Source of the DNA: an uncultured Collinsella sp.
Lineage (GTDB): Bacteria > Actinomycetota > Coriobacteriia > Coriobacteriales > Coriobacteriaceae
Reading direction: 5' to 3'
Assembly: GCA_900542965.1 (NCBI GenBank)
Contig: UQPY01000007.1
Span: forward strand, 1-50,302
DNA length: 50,302 nucleotides
Position 1 is the stretch's first letter, and each line of letters starts with the position of its first letter. This document shows positions 17,214 through 23,960 of the stretch, piece after piece. The position numbers were made by a program, and so were the translations under genes. The notes under the pieces are model-generated. The model saw nothing but the letters and a program-made list of their open reading frames with translations, searched no databases and had not been told where the DNA came from.

Positions 17214-17292
17214 GCCTACGCGTTTATCACCATCACGTACCTGCGCCTTTGCCGTACGCAGATGAGCGGAGCGGCAAGTGATGCGCTGCGGG

Positions 17293-17298
17293 TATAAT
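17293..17298 (+). promoter_or_regulatory. -10 element upstream of the ytxH-like gene
   Basis: A perfect TATAAT lies 52 bases before the start at 17350, with no clear -35 at the right distance. It would drive the YtxH/PRC-barrel pair separately from the genes upstream. Confidence 0.5.
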
Positions 17299-17349
17299 GG
17301 ACAGCATTCAAACGGTGGGCACCGACGTGCCCGCAGGAGAGGAATGATC

Positions 17350-17739
17350 ATGGGTAAGACTTTCAGCTTTGTCTCCGGCGCACTTTTTGGTGCCGCTGCC
17401 GGCGCTATTGTCGGCGTTGCTCTGGCCCCGCGCTCGGGCGCCGAGACCCGCGCCATGGCTGCCGATATCGCCAACGACGCCTGGGACAATATGCGCGACA
17501 CCTACGAGCACAGCGCCGAGGAGGCCCGTGCTGCGGTGAATGACTTTGGCCCGATGGTCGACGCCAAGACCGACGACCTGCGCGCCAAGGTCGACCTGGC
17601 CCGCGAGCGCATGGACCAGCTGCGCGAGCAGCTCAACGACGCCATTTCGGGCGGCAACGTGACGCCTGCCGCCGACGTCGTGGTCGAGAACGCCGTCGAG
17701 GCTGATACCGAGGCTGCGGAGCCCTCGACCGAGGCATAA
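17350..17739 (+). CDS. YtxH domain-containing protein
   Basis: Small stress-type membrane-associated protein, 129 aa. The N-terminal FVSGALFGAAAGAIVGVALA is a Gly/Ala-rich helix followed by APRSGAETR, the hallmark of YtxH proteins. The remainder is a charged helical region (AADIANDAWDNMRDTYEHSA, KVDLARERMDQLREQLNDAI) likely to form a coiled coil, ending in an acidic tail. The start at 17350 is preferred over the ATG at 17344 because GAGAGGA is better spaced. Its stop codon shares a base with the ATG of the PRC-barrel gene (TAATG), so the two are translationally coupled. YtxH proteins are often general-stress induced; exact function is unknown. Confidence 0.88.
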   Translation: MGKTFSFVSGALFGAAAGAIVGVALAPRSGAETRAMAADIANDAWDNMRDTYEHSAEEARAAVNDFGPMVDAKTDDLRAKVDLARERMDQLREQLNDAISGGNVTPAADVVVENAVEADTEAAEPSTEA

Positions 17740-18494
17740 TGCGCGCCGGGGATTTTGTCGGCGCCAAGATCTATCGCAAGCCTACCGAGGACAAGCGCAC
17801 CAAAAAGGACGGCACGCCGCGCAGCCCTAAAAAGCTCGGAAAGATTCACTTTCCGGTCTTTACCCCGGGCGGTACGCGCGTGGTCGGCTTTATGGTCCGC
17901 CAGTCCGATATCGCGGGCATGATCGAGCGTCCCGACCGATTCGTAGCGCTCGACGCCATTGGTGTCTACGAGGGTGCCATCGCGGTTGACGACGTCAAGG
18001 GCACCTACGATGCCGCTGCGGCCAAGCGTCTCGACATCAACCTGGACGATTGCATCATCTGGGTCGGTATGGACGTGCGCACGGAATCGGGCGACGTCGT
18101 GGGCTATTGCTCGGACGTTGAGTTCAAGCCACGCTCGGGCATCGTGCAGGCATTCTATGTGACCGCCGGTGCTGCTTCGAGTGTTTTGGTTGGTGACACG
18201 CAGGTGCCGCCGACGATGCTGCGCGGCTATGCGGACGGCTCGATGATTGTTTCGGACGAGGTCAAGTCGCTCGGGTATTCGGGCGGTGCGGCTGCCAAGG
18301 CCGCCGAGGCCAGCGTCGTGGTGGGCGACAAGGTCAAAAAGGGCGCCAAGGTGCTCGACGACAAGGGATCGGTTGCCGTGGACAAGGGTAGTCGCGCACT
18401 GGGCAAGCAGCTCGGCAAGACGCGCGGCATGTTCAAGGCCTTTAAGGACGAATACCAAAAGGCGAGCGGAGGCTCGTCAAAAGCTACAAAATAG
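17739..18494 (+). CDS. PRC-barrel domain protein
   Basis: Cytoplasmic protein of 251 aa. Two regions look like PRC-barrel folds: about 5-85 (GAKIYRK... GKIHFPVFTPGGTRVVGFMV) and about 85-170 (WVGMDVRTESGDVVGYCSDV, a typical PRC strand-turn-strand with G-x-V-x-G). The C-terminal third is a Lys/Ala-rich helical segment (DKVKKGAKVLDDKGSVAVDK) resembling repeats that associate with membrane or nucleic acid. It overlaps the YtxH gene by one base and is followed by a terminator. PRC barrels bind proteins or RNA and often act as adaptors; the partner may be the YtxH product (inference from coupling). Confidence 0.85.
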   Translation: MRAGDFVGAKIYRKPTEDKRTKKDGTPRSPKKLGKIHFPVFTPGGTRVVGFMVRQSDIAGMIERPDRFVALDAIGVYEGAIAVDDVKGTYDAAAAKRLDINLDDCIIWVGMDVRTESGDVVGYCSDVEFKPRSGIVQAFYVTAGAASSVLVGDTQVPPTMLRGYADGSMIVSDEVKSLGYSGGAAAKAAEASVVVGDKVKKGAKVLDDKGSVAVDKGSRALGKQLGKTRGMFKAFKDEYQKASGGSSKATK

Positions 18495-18515
18495 CGACGT
18501 ACCAAATGATGGGAG

Positions 18516-18552
18516 GCAAGCCGGAGACCTGTTGCTCCGGCTTGCTGTGTTT
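18516..18552 (+). terminator. Rho-independent terminator after the PRC-barrel gene
   Basis: GCAAGCCGGAG (18516-18526) pairs perfectly with CTCCGGCTTGC (18535-18545), followed by TGTGTTT. Confidence 0.75.
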
Positions 18553-18566
18553 ATGGGGGAGGGCAC

Positions 18567-19973
18567 ATGCGCCAAAACGGATCCAACTTAAACGGGCGTT
18601 CGGGTGCGCGTCCGACGGCGCGCCGCGACCTGGGGCAGCTGCCCAGCGGTCAGCGCAAGCGTCACCGTAAGCCCGGCGCGATGTACCTCAACCATAGCCG
18701 CGGGTTTAGCGACCGCAGTGCGCGCATCGGCAACAGCCGTACGCCCCGTCGTTCGTCTCGCCTGCCCTACGCACTCATCGCCGTGGGTTGCGCGCTCGTG
18801 CTGTTTATCGCTGCCGTCGTGGGCTACGTCAACCGCAGTGTGGACGTGGAGCTCAACGGCCAGAAGACCGCGGTGCGTGTGGGCTCTACGCTGCAGAATC
18901 TCATCGACGACCAGGAGTTGACTGACACCTACGACGCAGGCGACCTGCTGGCCGTCGATGACAGCGTGCTCAAGCGCCATGGGGGCGAAAAGCTGTCGGT
19001 GAAGGTCGACGGCAAGCGCGTGAAGCAGGGCAAATGGGATAGCCGCGAACTTGAGGGCGGCGAGAAGGTGACGGTCAAGGATGGCCGTAACATCTACGAG
19101 AAGCACGAGGTTCAGGCTACGGTTATCGAGCCCAAGCTCAAGGTCGAGGGTACGGGCGCTATCGAGTATGTGCAGACATGGGGTGTCCAGGGCCGCTCCG
19201 AGGTGTGGATTGGTGAGCAGTCGGGCAAGACGCAAGACCGCGGCGAGGTTGTGCCCGCCACCGATTGCGTTGTTGCGTGCGCCAGCGTGGCGCCCAAGGG
19301 CAACAAAAAGTACGTGGCGCTGACGTTTGACGAGGGTCCGAGCGGCGCTACCAAGCAGATCTTGCAGGTGCTCAAGGAAAAGGGCGTTACCGCGACGTTC
19401 TTCCTTTCGGGTGATGCGGCCGAGGCCTCGCCTGCCACGGCCAAGGCGATTGTCGATGCCGGGTGCGAGATCGGATCCAACAGCTACAGCGACGATTCGC
19501 TCAAGGGTCAGGACCGTGAGGCGGTACGCGAACAGATCACGAAAGGCACCGATGCGATTAAGTCGACGACCGGCGTGAAGACGATGCTGCTGCGTGCTCC
19601 CTACGCTGCCTTTGACGAGCAAAACTGGATTGATGCGATGGACCTGGTCTCCGCCGTAGTCTCGTGGAATATTGACTCGGGCGACTGGCTGCTCAACGGT
19701 GCCGACGAGCAAGTCTCGACGGTGCTCGATTCGGTGACGCCGGGCAATATCGTGCTGCTCACCGATAGAGACGAATGCGCCGAGCAGACACTCGAGGCGC
19801 TGCCGCAGATTATCGACGGCCTTGTCGCCGACGGCTACAAGATCGTGACGCTCAGCGACCTGGTCAAGACAGACACGTCGCTGAGCAAAAAGCTCACCTC
19901 GTTGACGAAGGTCGCCATGCCCAAGGACGCCGTGTTCCCCCAACTTGCCGAGGACGACGACACCACAGAGTAG
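18567..19973 (+). CDS. Membrane-anchored polysaccharide deacetylase-fold protein, catalytic motifs degraded
   Basis: Protein of 468 aa: a basic cytoplasmic N-terminus (1-66), one membrane helix (about 67-88, LPYALIAVGCALVLFIAAVV), then an extracellular DUF348-like segment (about 92-175, VDVELNGQKTAVRVGSTLQN). A NodB/polysaccharide deacetylase domain follows (about 248-440). Motif 1 reads TFDEGPSG (D255, with Glu256 in place of the metal-binding Asp). The zinc-binding HSxxH motif is absent: the equivalent place reads IGSNSYSDDS. Motif 3 keeps Arg in LRAPYA, and the last His motif reads LLTDRDE. NodB enzymes deacetylate peptidoglycan or polysaccharide sugars using a D-H-H metal site; here it is missing, so the protein is probably catalytically inactive or uses another chemistry. 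The start has GGGGGAGG upstream. Confidence 0.88.
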   Translation: MRQNGSNLNGRSGARPTARRDLGQLPSGQRKRHRKPGAMYLNHSRGFSDRSARIGNSRTPRRSSRLPYALIAVGCALVLFIAAVVGYVNRSVDVELNGQKTAVRVGSTLQNLIDDQELTDTYDAGDLLAVDDSVLKRHGGEKLSVKVDGKRVKQGKWDSRELEGGEKVTVKDGRNIYEKHEVQATVIEPKLKVEGTGAIEYVQTWGVQGRSEVWIGEQSGKTQDRGEVVPATDCVVACASVAPKGNKKYVALTFDEGPSGATKQILQVLKEKGVTATFFLSGDAAEASPATAKAIVDAGCEIGSNSYSDDSLKGQDREAVREQITKGTDAIKSTTGVKTMLLRAPYAAFDEQNWIDAMDLVSAVVSWNIDSGDWLLNGADEQVSTVLDSVTPGNIVLLTDRDECAEQTLEALPQIIDGLVADGYKIVTLSDLVKTDTSLSKKLTSLTKVAMPKDAVFPQLAEDDDTTE

Positions 19974-20006
19974 TCATTGGGTAGTCGTTTAAGAACGTCC
20001 CCAACA
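19972..20006. repeat. GTCCCCAATGA-family repeat unit
   Basis: TAGTCATTGGGTAGTCGTTT followed by AAGAACGTCCCCAAC overlaps the deacetylase stop codon. It is the same family as 7027-7146 and 11549-11616. Confidence 0.6.
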
Positions 20007-20084
20007 GCTATGTCACGGATGCGTCAGCGTTTGGTATGCCTGCAATGTGCAGCGCATAAATTCGATGCCGCAGGGCGATGCTGA

Positions 20085-20093
20085 TGCTATAGT
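20085..20093 (+). promoter_or_regulatory. Extended -10 promoter of the MgtE-like/Nramp operon
   Basis: TGCTATAGT is an extended -10 (TGn plus TATAGT). It would give a leader of about 200 nt before the TTG at 20302. The leader contains several hairpins, for example TCGAC-CATACA-GTCGA near 20145 and a CATGCA/TGCGCATG pair near 20170. I could not match it to a known metal riboswitch. Confidence 0.45.
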
Positions 20094-20249
20094 TACTGCG
20101 GTTAATGAGGGCCAAGAGAAAGGTTACAGGTGAAATCCAAACCTCGACCATACAGTCGATGACCCCATGCAGGTGCTTTCTGCGCATGCACGGGGTGTAA
20201 GCGTCGAGCGGCGTGCCGCCCGCGCATGCGTATACATATCCAGAAGCCC

Positions 20250-20278
20250 CCGGACGCCGCACGCGCGGCCGCGTCCGG
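20250..20278 (+). promoter_or_regulatory. Leader hairpin next to the ribosome-binding site
   Basis: CCGGACGC (20250-20257) pairs with GCGTCCGG (20271-20278). The right arm runs straight into GGAGGAATA, so opening or closing this stem could affect translation of the short frame at 20286 and the MgtE-like gene. Confidence 0.45.
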
Positions 20279-20285
20279 AGGAATA

Positions 20286-20318
20286 ATGATGGGGAGCACC
20301 ATTGAATTATCTGAGTGA
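20286..20318 (+). CDS. Possible 10-codon leader ORF overlapping the MgtE-like start
   Basis: ATG ATG... encodes MMGSTIELSE and stops at 20318, inside the MgtE-like gene in another frame. It has a better ribosome-binding site (GGAGGA, 4 bases away) than the TTG-initiated gene itself. It may couple or tune translation of the transporter gene, or be chance. Confidence 0.25.
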   Translation: MMGSTIELSE

Positions 20319-22146
20319 GATGCTCAAATTGCCGGTCTTGGACGTCGACGGCGAAAAGCTCGGCGTTGTGAACGATTTTGGCATTGCTACCGGCGAAGTT
20401 TTTCCACACGTGACGTCGCTCGCGTTCCGCGGCCCCGGCAAGACGCCGTTTATGATCAGCTGGCGCAAATGGGTCGACCGTATCGACGAGACGGGCGTAC
20501 ACCTTAAGTCGCCGGCCACCGAAATCCGTTTTTCGTACCTGCAGCCGACCGAACTCTTGCTTGCCCGCGACGTGCTCAACAAGCAGATTGTCGACACGCA
20601 GGGCATGAAGGTCGTGCGCGTAAACGACATCAAGTTTTCCATGTCGGGCGAAAATCAGCTGCGCCTGCTGGGCGCCGAGGTCGGTGCCCGCGGTCTGCTA
20701 CGCGCCATCAGCCCCGCGCTCGAGCATATCGTCGAAGGCTTTATGAAGCACCTGGGCAAGCCGCTCAGTGAGGACATCATCGCTTGGTCCTACATGGACC
20801 TGCTCGACCGCTCGACCAAGAACATTCAACTCTCGGTGTCGCACAAGACGCTCGGCGAGCTGCACCCTGCCGACATCGCCGACATTATCGAGCAGCTCGA
20901 CCCGCGCCTACGCGCGCAGGTGTTTGCGCAGCTCGATACTGCCCAAGCCGCCGAGGCCATCTCGGAGTTCGATGACGACGAGCTCATGACCGAGATGCTC
21001 GAGGGCCTGTCCGATACCGACGCATCGTCGATGCTGGCCATGATGGACCCGGACGACGCTGCCGACCTGATCGACGAGCTCGATTATGAGAAGGCTGAGA
21101 AGCTCCTGCGCCTGATGGGCGTCAAGGAGGAGAAGGCGATTCGTAACCTGCTGGGCTATGAGGACAACACCGCCGGCCGCATCATGACCTCGGAGTTTGT
21201 CTCGCTGCCCGCCACGGCGACGGTCGGTGATGCCATCGAGGCGATTCGCAAACTCGACGAGGACTTTGAGAGTGTCTATTACGTCTATACCGAGGATCCG
21301 AGCGGCATGCTGACCGGCGTGCTTTCGCTGCGCACGCTGATTGTAGCCGACCGCGACGCCACGCTGGGTCAGCTGGCCTATCGCGACCTGGTCTATGTGT
21401 CACCCGACGAGGACCAGGAAGACGTGACGGACGAGATGACCAAGTACGACCTGGTTGCCATCCCTGTCTGCGACGAGAACCGTCATATCCTGGGTATCGT
21501 GACCTTTGATGACGCCATGGACGTTATCGCCGAGGAGCACCAGGAGGACCTGCAGATCGCCGGTGTCGGCTCGGGCGATAGCGCGTCGGACGACTCGACG
21601 AACGTGCTCAGCTGGTTCGTGCATCGCCAGTACTGGGTTGTTGTATGGGGCATCGCGTCGTGCATCATGGCGACCGTGCTGGGGACGGCGCTCGGCTCCG
21701 CGCATCTGGTGGTGTTCCCCATGTGCGCCATGCCGCTCGTGCTGCTGGCGGCCTCGCGCATGGTGTCGTTCGTCAAGAACTACTTCCTGGAGTATGACGG
21801 TCACGACGACGAGCCCAAGCCGTATCTGGGGTTCTTCTTCCAGAGCACGGGCATGGGCCTGATTCTGTCACTCGTGACCTACCTGTGCGCTCAGCTGGTG
21901 CGCACCGCCGCGTTCCTCGATGCGCCCATGTTTGAGGAGCAACTCTTTACCGGGTGCTTTAATATCGCTGCCATCATTTGCCTGGTTGGTAACATGAGCG
22001 CCGTGATTTACCTGATGGTACTGTTCTGGCGTGACGAGCATGACCTCAACACGTCGGGCACCGCCATGAACGTTATTGCCGTCATGATCTCGTGCGTAGC
22101 GTACTGCGCCGCTGCGGTGCTGCTCACCATGTCGGTCATTGGTTAG
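20302..22146 (+). CDS. PRC-barrel/MgtE_N/CBS membrane protein linked to Mg2+ transport
   Basis: Protein of 614 aa with four parts. Residues 1-135 contain PRC-barrel-like repeats (LPVLDVDGEKLGVVNDF). About 175-280 is an MgtE intracellular N domain (LHPADIADIIEQLDPRLRAQ ... MMDPDDAADLIDELDYEKAE). About 290-405 is a CBS pair (GRIMTSEFVSLPATATVGDA ... ILGIVTFDDAMDVI). About 430-614 are five hydrophobic helices. The acidic MgtE_N/CBS module senses Mg2+ in true MgtE. The membrane part does not show the MgtE channel signature I would expect, so this may be a regulatory partner of the Nramp-related carrier encoded eight bases downstream. The start is an unusual TTG with GGGGAG five bases ahead; no in-frame ATG is as well placed. 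Confidence 0.85.
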   Translation: MNYLSEMLKLPVLDVDGEKLGVVNDFGIATGEVFPHVTSLAFRGPGKTPFMISWRKWVDRIDETGVHLKSPATEIRFSYLQPTELLLARDVLNKQIVDTQGMKVVRVNDIKFSMSGENQLRLLGAEVGARGLLRAISPALEHIVEGFMKHLGKPLSEDIIAWSYMDLLDRSTKNIQLSVSHKTLGELHPADIADIIEQLDPRLRAQVFAQLDTAQAAEAISEFDDDELMTEMLEGLSDTDASSMLAMMDPDDAADLIDELDYEKAEKLLRLMGVKEEKAIRNLLGYEDNTAGRIMTSEFVSLPATATVGDAIEAIRKLDEDFESVYYVYTEDPSGMLTGVLSLRTLIVADRDATLGQLAYRDLVYVSPDEDQEDVTDEMTKYDLVAIPVCDENRHILGIVTFDDAMDVIAEEHQEDLQIAGVGSGDSASDDSTNVLSWFVHRQYWVVVWGIASCIMATVLGTALGSAHLVVFPMCAMPLVLLAASRMVSFVKNYFLEYDGHDDEPKPYLGFFFQSTGMGLILSLVTYLCAQLVRTAAFLDAPMFEEQLFTGCFNIAAIICLVGNMSAVIYLMVLFWRDEHDLNTSGTAMNVIAVMISCVAYCAAAVLLTMSVIG

Positions 22147-22154
22147 GTGGTCGC

Positions 22155-23417
22155 GTGCAAAATACCAAGCAAAAGTCGGGCACCAAGCAAAAGTTGACCA
22201 TCGCGGCCATCTTTGGCGCTATGGGTCCCGGTCTGCTGGCGGCGCTTTCGGGCAATGACGCCGGCGGCATTGCAACGTATTCCAGCGCGGGCGCCAGCTA
22301 TGGCTATAAGATGCTCTGGATGCTTCCCGTCATGACTGTGCTGCTCATCGTGACGCAGGAGACCGCGGCGCGCTGCGGCTGCGTCACGGGCAAGGGCCTG
22401 GCATCGCTCATTCGCGAGCGCTTTGGCGTGCGCAAGAGTGTACTTGCTATGGCGGCGCTGTTGATCGCCAACACGGCTGTGACCATTTCGGAGTTTGCGG
22501 GCATCGCCAGCGGCCTTGCTCTCTTTGGCGTGCCGGCGAGCATCTCGGTGCCGTTGGTGGCGCTGCTGGTGTGGATGCTTACCATGTCGGGTAGTTTCCA
22601 GCGCATCGAGAAGATTCTGCTGCTGGTGAGCTGCGTATTCGTGACTTATATTGTCGCCGCGTTTATGGCTGGCCCCAACTGGGGTGAGGTCGCGGTCGAC
22701 CTGGTCGTGCCTAACATTCAAAATGATCCCAGCTACGTGTCGCTCGTGGTCGCAACGATCGGTACCACCATCGCGCCGTGGATGATTTTCTTGGCGCAGA
22801 ACAACGTGGTCGATAAGAACGCGGGCGAGGACGATATCGTGCTGCAGCGCATCGATACCGTGAGCGGCTCGCTTGCCGCCGATGTCATTGCCGGTTTTAT
22901 TATCATCACGACCGGTACGGTGTTGTTCCCGGCGGGTATTCAGATTAGCGATGCTGCCGATGCCGCGCGCGCGCTGGAGCCTATTGCGGGTCAGTGGTCC
23001 ACGGTACTGTTTGCCTCGGGCCTGGTCGCGGCGAGTTTCTTGGCTGCCTGCGTGCTGCCGGGCGTTACGTCGAGCGCTATCTGCGAGGCATTTGGCTGGG
23101 AGCGCGGTGCCGACCGCAGCTGGGACGAGGCCCCGGTCTATCGCGGCATCATTACGGCCATCATTGGTATCTCTGCCGTGCTGGTGCTTATGCCCGGCGT
23201 CGATCTGTTCCAGATTATGATGACCTCGCAGGTCATCAATGGCGTGCTACTGCCCGTGGTTCTGGTGTTCCAGGTGGTTATCGCCGCTGACCGTCACATT
23301 ATGGGTGCCAACCGCAACGGCCGCGTGTGGAACGTGCTCACTTGGGCGACTATCGCCGTGATTACGGTGCTGACGGTCGTCATGTTTGTGCTGCAAGCGA
23401 TGGGCTACAGCGCTTAA
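22155..23417 (+). CDS. Nramp-related metal transporter, probably Mg2+ (NRMT-like)
   Basis: SLC11/Nramp-fold carrier of 420 aa with about eleven membrane helices; GTG start at 22155 with AGGTGG upstream. In TM1 the Nramp metal motif DPGN is D35-A36-G37-G38 (within LSGNDAGGIATY). In TM6 the usual A-x-x-M-P-H is replaced by TTIAPWMIF (A207-P208-W209), so the sulfur ligand that selects Mn2+/Fe2+ is lost. Loss of that Met together with the Asn is the hallmark of NRAMP-related magnesium transporters, first characterised in the related coriobacterium Eggerthella lenta (from memory). Coupling to an MgtE_N/CBS gene supports Mg2+ as substrate. It ends in a strong terminator. Confidence 0.88.
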   Translation: MQNTKQKSGTKQKLTIAAIFGAMGPGLLAALSGNDAGGIATYSSAGASYGYKMLWMLPVMTVLLIVTQETAARCGCVTGKGLASLIRERFGVRKSVLAMAALLIANTAVTISEFAGIASGLALFGVPASISVPLVALLVWMLTMSGSFQRIEKILLLVSCVFVTYIVAAFMAGPNWGEVAVDLVVPNIQNDPSYVSLVVATIGTTIAPWMIFLAQNNVVDKNAGEDDIVLQRIDTVSGSLAADVIAGFIIITTGTVLFPAGIQISDAADAARALEPIAGQWSTVLFASGLVAASFLAACVLPGVTSSAICEAFGWERGADRSWDEAPVYRGIITAIIGISAVLVLMPGVDLFQIMMTSQVINGVLLPVVLVFQVVIAADRHIMGANRNGRVWNVLTWATIAVITVLTVVMFVLQAMGYSA

Positions 23418-23437
23418 CGCCCACTTTTGTTTCCGAA

Positions 23438-23469
23438 CAGGCCGCAGCGATGGGCTGCGGCCTGTTTTT
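23438..23469 (+). terminator. Rho-independent terminator of the Nramp-type gene
   Basis: CAGGCCGCAGC (23438-23448) pairs with GCTGCGGCCTG (23454-23464), followed by TTTTT. Confidence 0.9.
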
Positions 23470-23501
23470 CGTCTGCTATAGGGTGTTAGTTATATAGCAG
23501 T

Positions 23502-23726
23502 GGGCAAAAAATGCCAAATATGAGTACTGTTGCTAAGTGAATAGCATTTACATCCACGAAGATAATGAACATAAACTATAGTATGTTCATTAAAATTGGT
23601 TCCAATACGCCTTAAACCAGTCAGGTTGGCTGCTTTAGGGGTTGTAGGAGACGCTCAGACGTCATTTTGGGTGGTTTTGCCTGTTACTAAAATGGTAACA
23701 CTACTCATATTTGCCCTTTTTTGTCC
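23502..23726. repeat. AT-rich intergenic island bounded by an imperfect inverted repeat
   Basis: The arms 23502-23530 and 23698-23726 are 29 bp, sharing CAAATATGAGTA and AAAAAA in inverted order with four mismatches. Just inside each arm is a smaller palindrome (TGCTAAGTGAATAGCA on the left, GTTACTAAAATGGTAAC on the right). The block is clearly AT-richer than the surrounding genes and has no plausible ORF. It looks like a small foldback/MITE-type insertion or a recently acquired segment. Confidence 0.6.
23565..23590. promoter_or_regulatory. 26-bp palindrome in the AT-rich island
   Basis: ATGAACATA and TATGTTCAT form perfect 9-bp arms around AACTATAG. It could be a regulator site or a hairpin; no gene begins within 300 bases on either side, so an operator role is doubtful. 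Confidence 0.4.
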
Positions 23727-23899
23727 ACAGACCTTTGAGGTTGCGGCGAAAAGGGCTTGTTTTGATTGTTTGGGGCAGGCGCGAGGCGCGGAAACGATGT
23801 CTGGAACGGCGGAGCGGCTTGGAATTCATCCGTAGAGGTCTTCATTGGCTGCGCCAGGAGTGTCCCTAGGTACCGGCACATAAGGAACGTCCCTAACTG

Positions 23900-23937
23900 C
23901 CGGAGGGGGTGTCTGCCGTTGCAGACACCCCCTCCGG
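23900..23937 (-). terminator. 17-bp perfect hairpin after the acyltransferase gene
   Basis: CCGGAGGGGGTGTCTGC (23900-23916) pairs perfectly with 23921-23937 around CGTT. It lies 24 bases beyond the stop of the minus-strand acyltransferase gene. No T-tract follows on either strand, so termination is likely but not certain. A GTCCCTAACTGCCGG repeat remnant abuts it. Confidence 0.6.
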
Positions 23938-23960
23938 ATGTGGGAAGTTTGCACTGCAAG

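Noticed and set aside
15609..17501. A 630-codon minus-strand open frame across the CorC, CphA-N-like and YtxH genes
   Set aside because: Same shadow effect; the plus-strand frames have domains, ribosome-binding sites and sensible spacing.
20007..20301. An M-box (magnesium) or Mn riboswitch in the MgtE-like leader
   Set aside because: The leader is structured, but I could not find the conserved M-box or yybP-ykoY core; the possibility is left open only as an uncharacterised leader.
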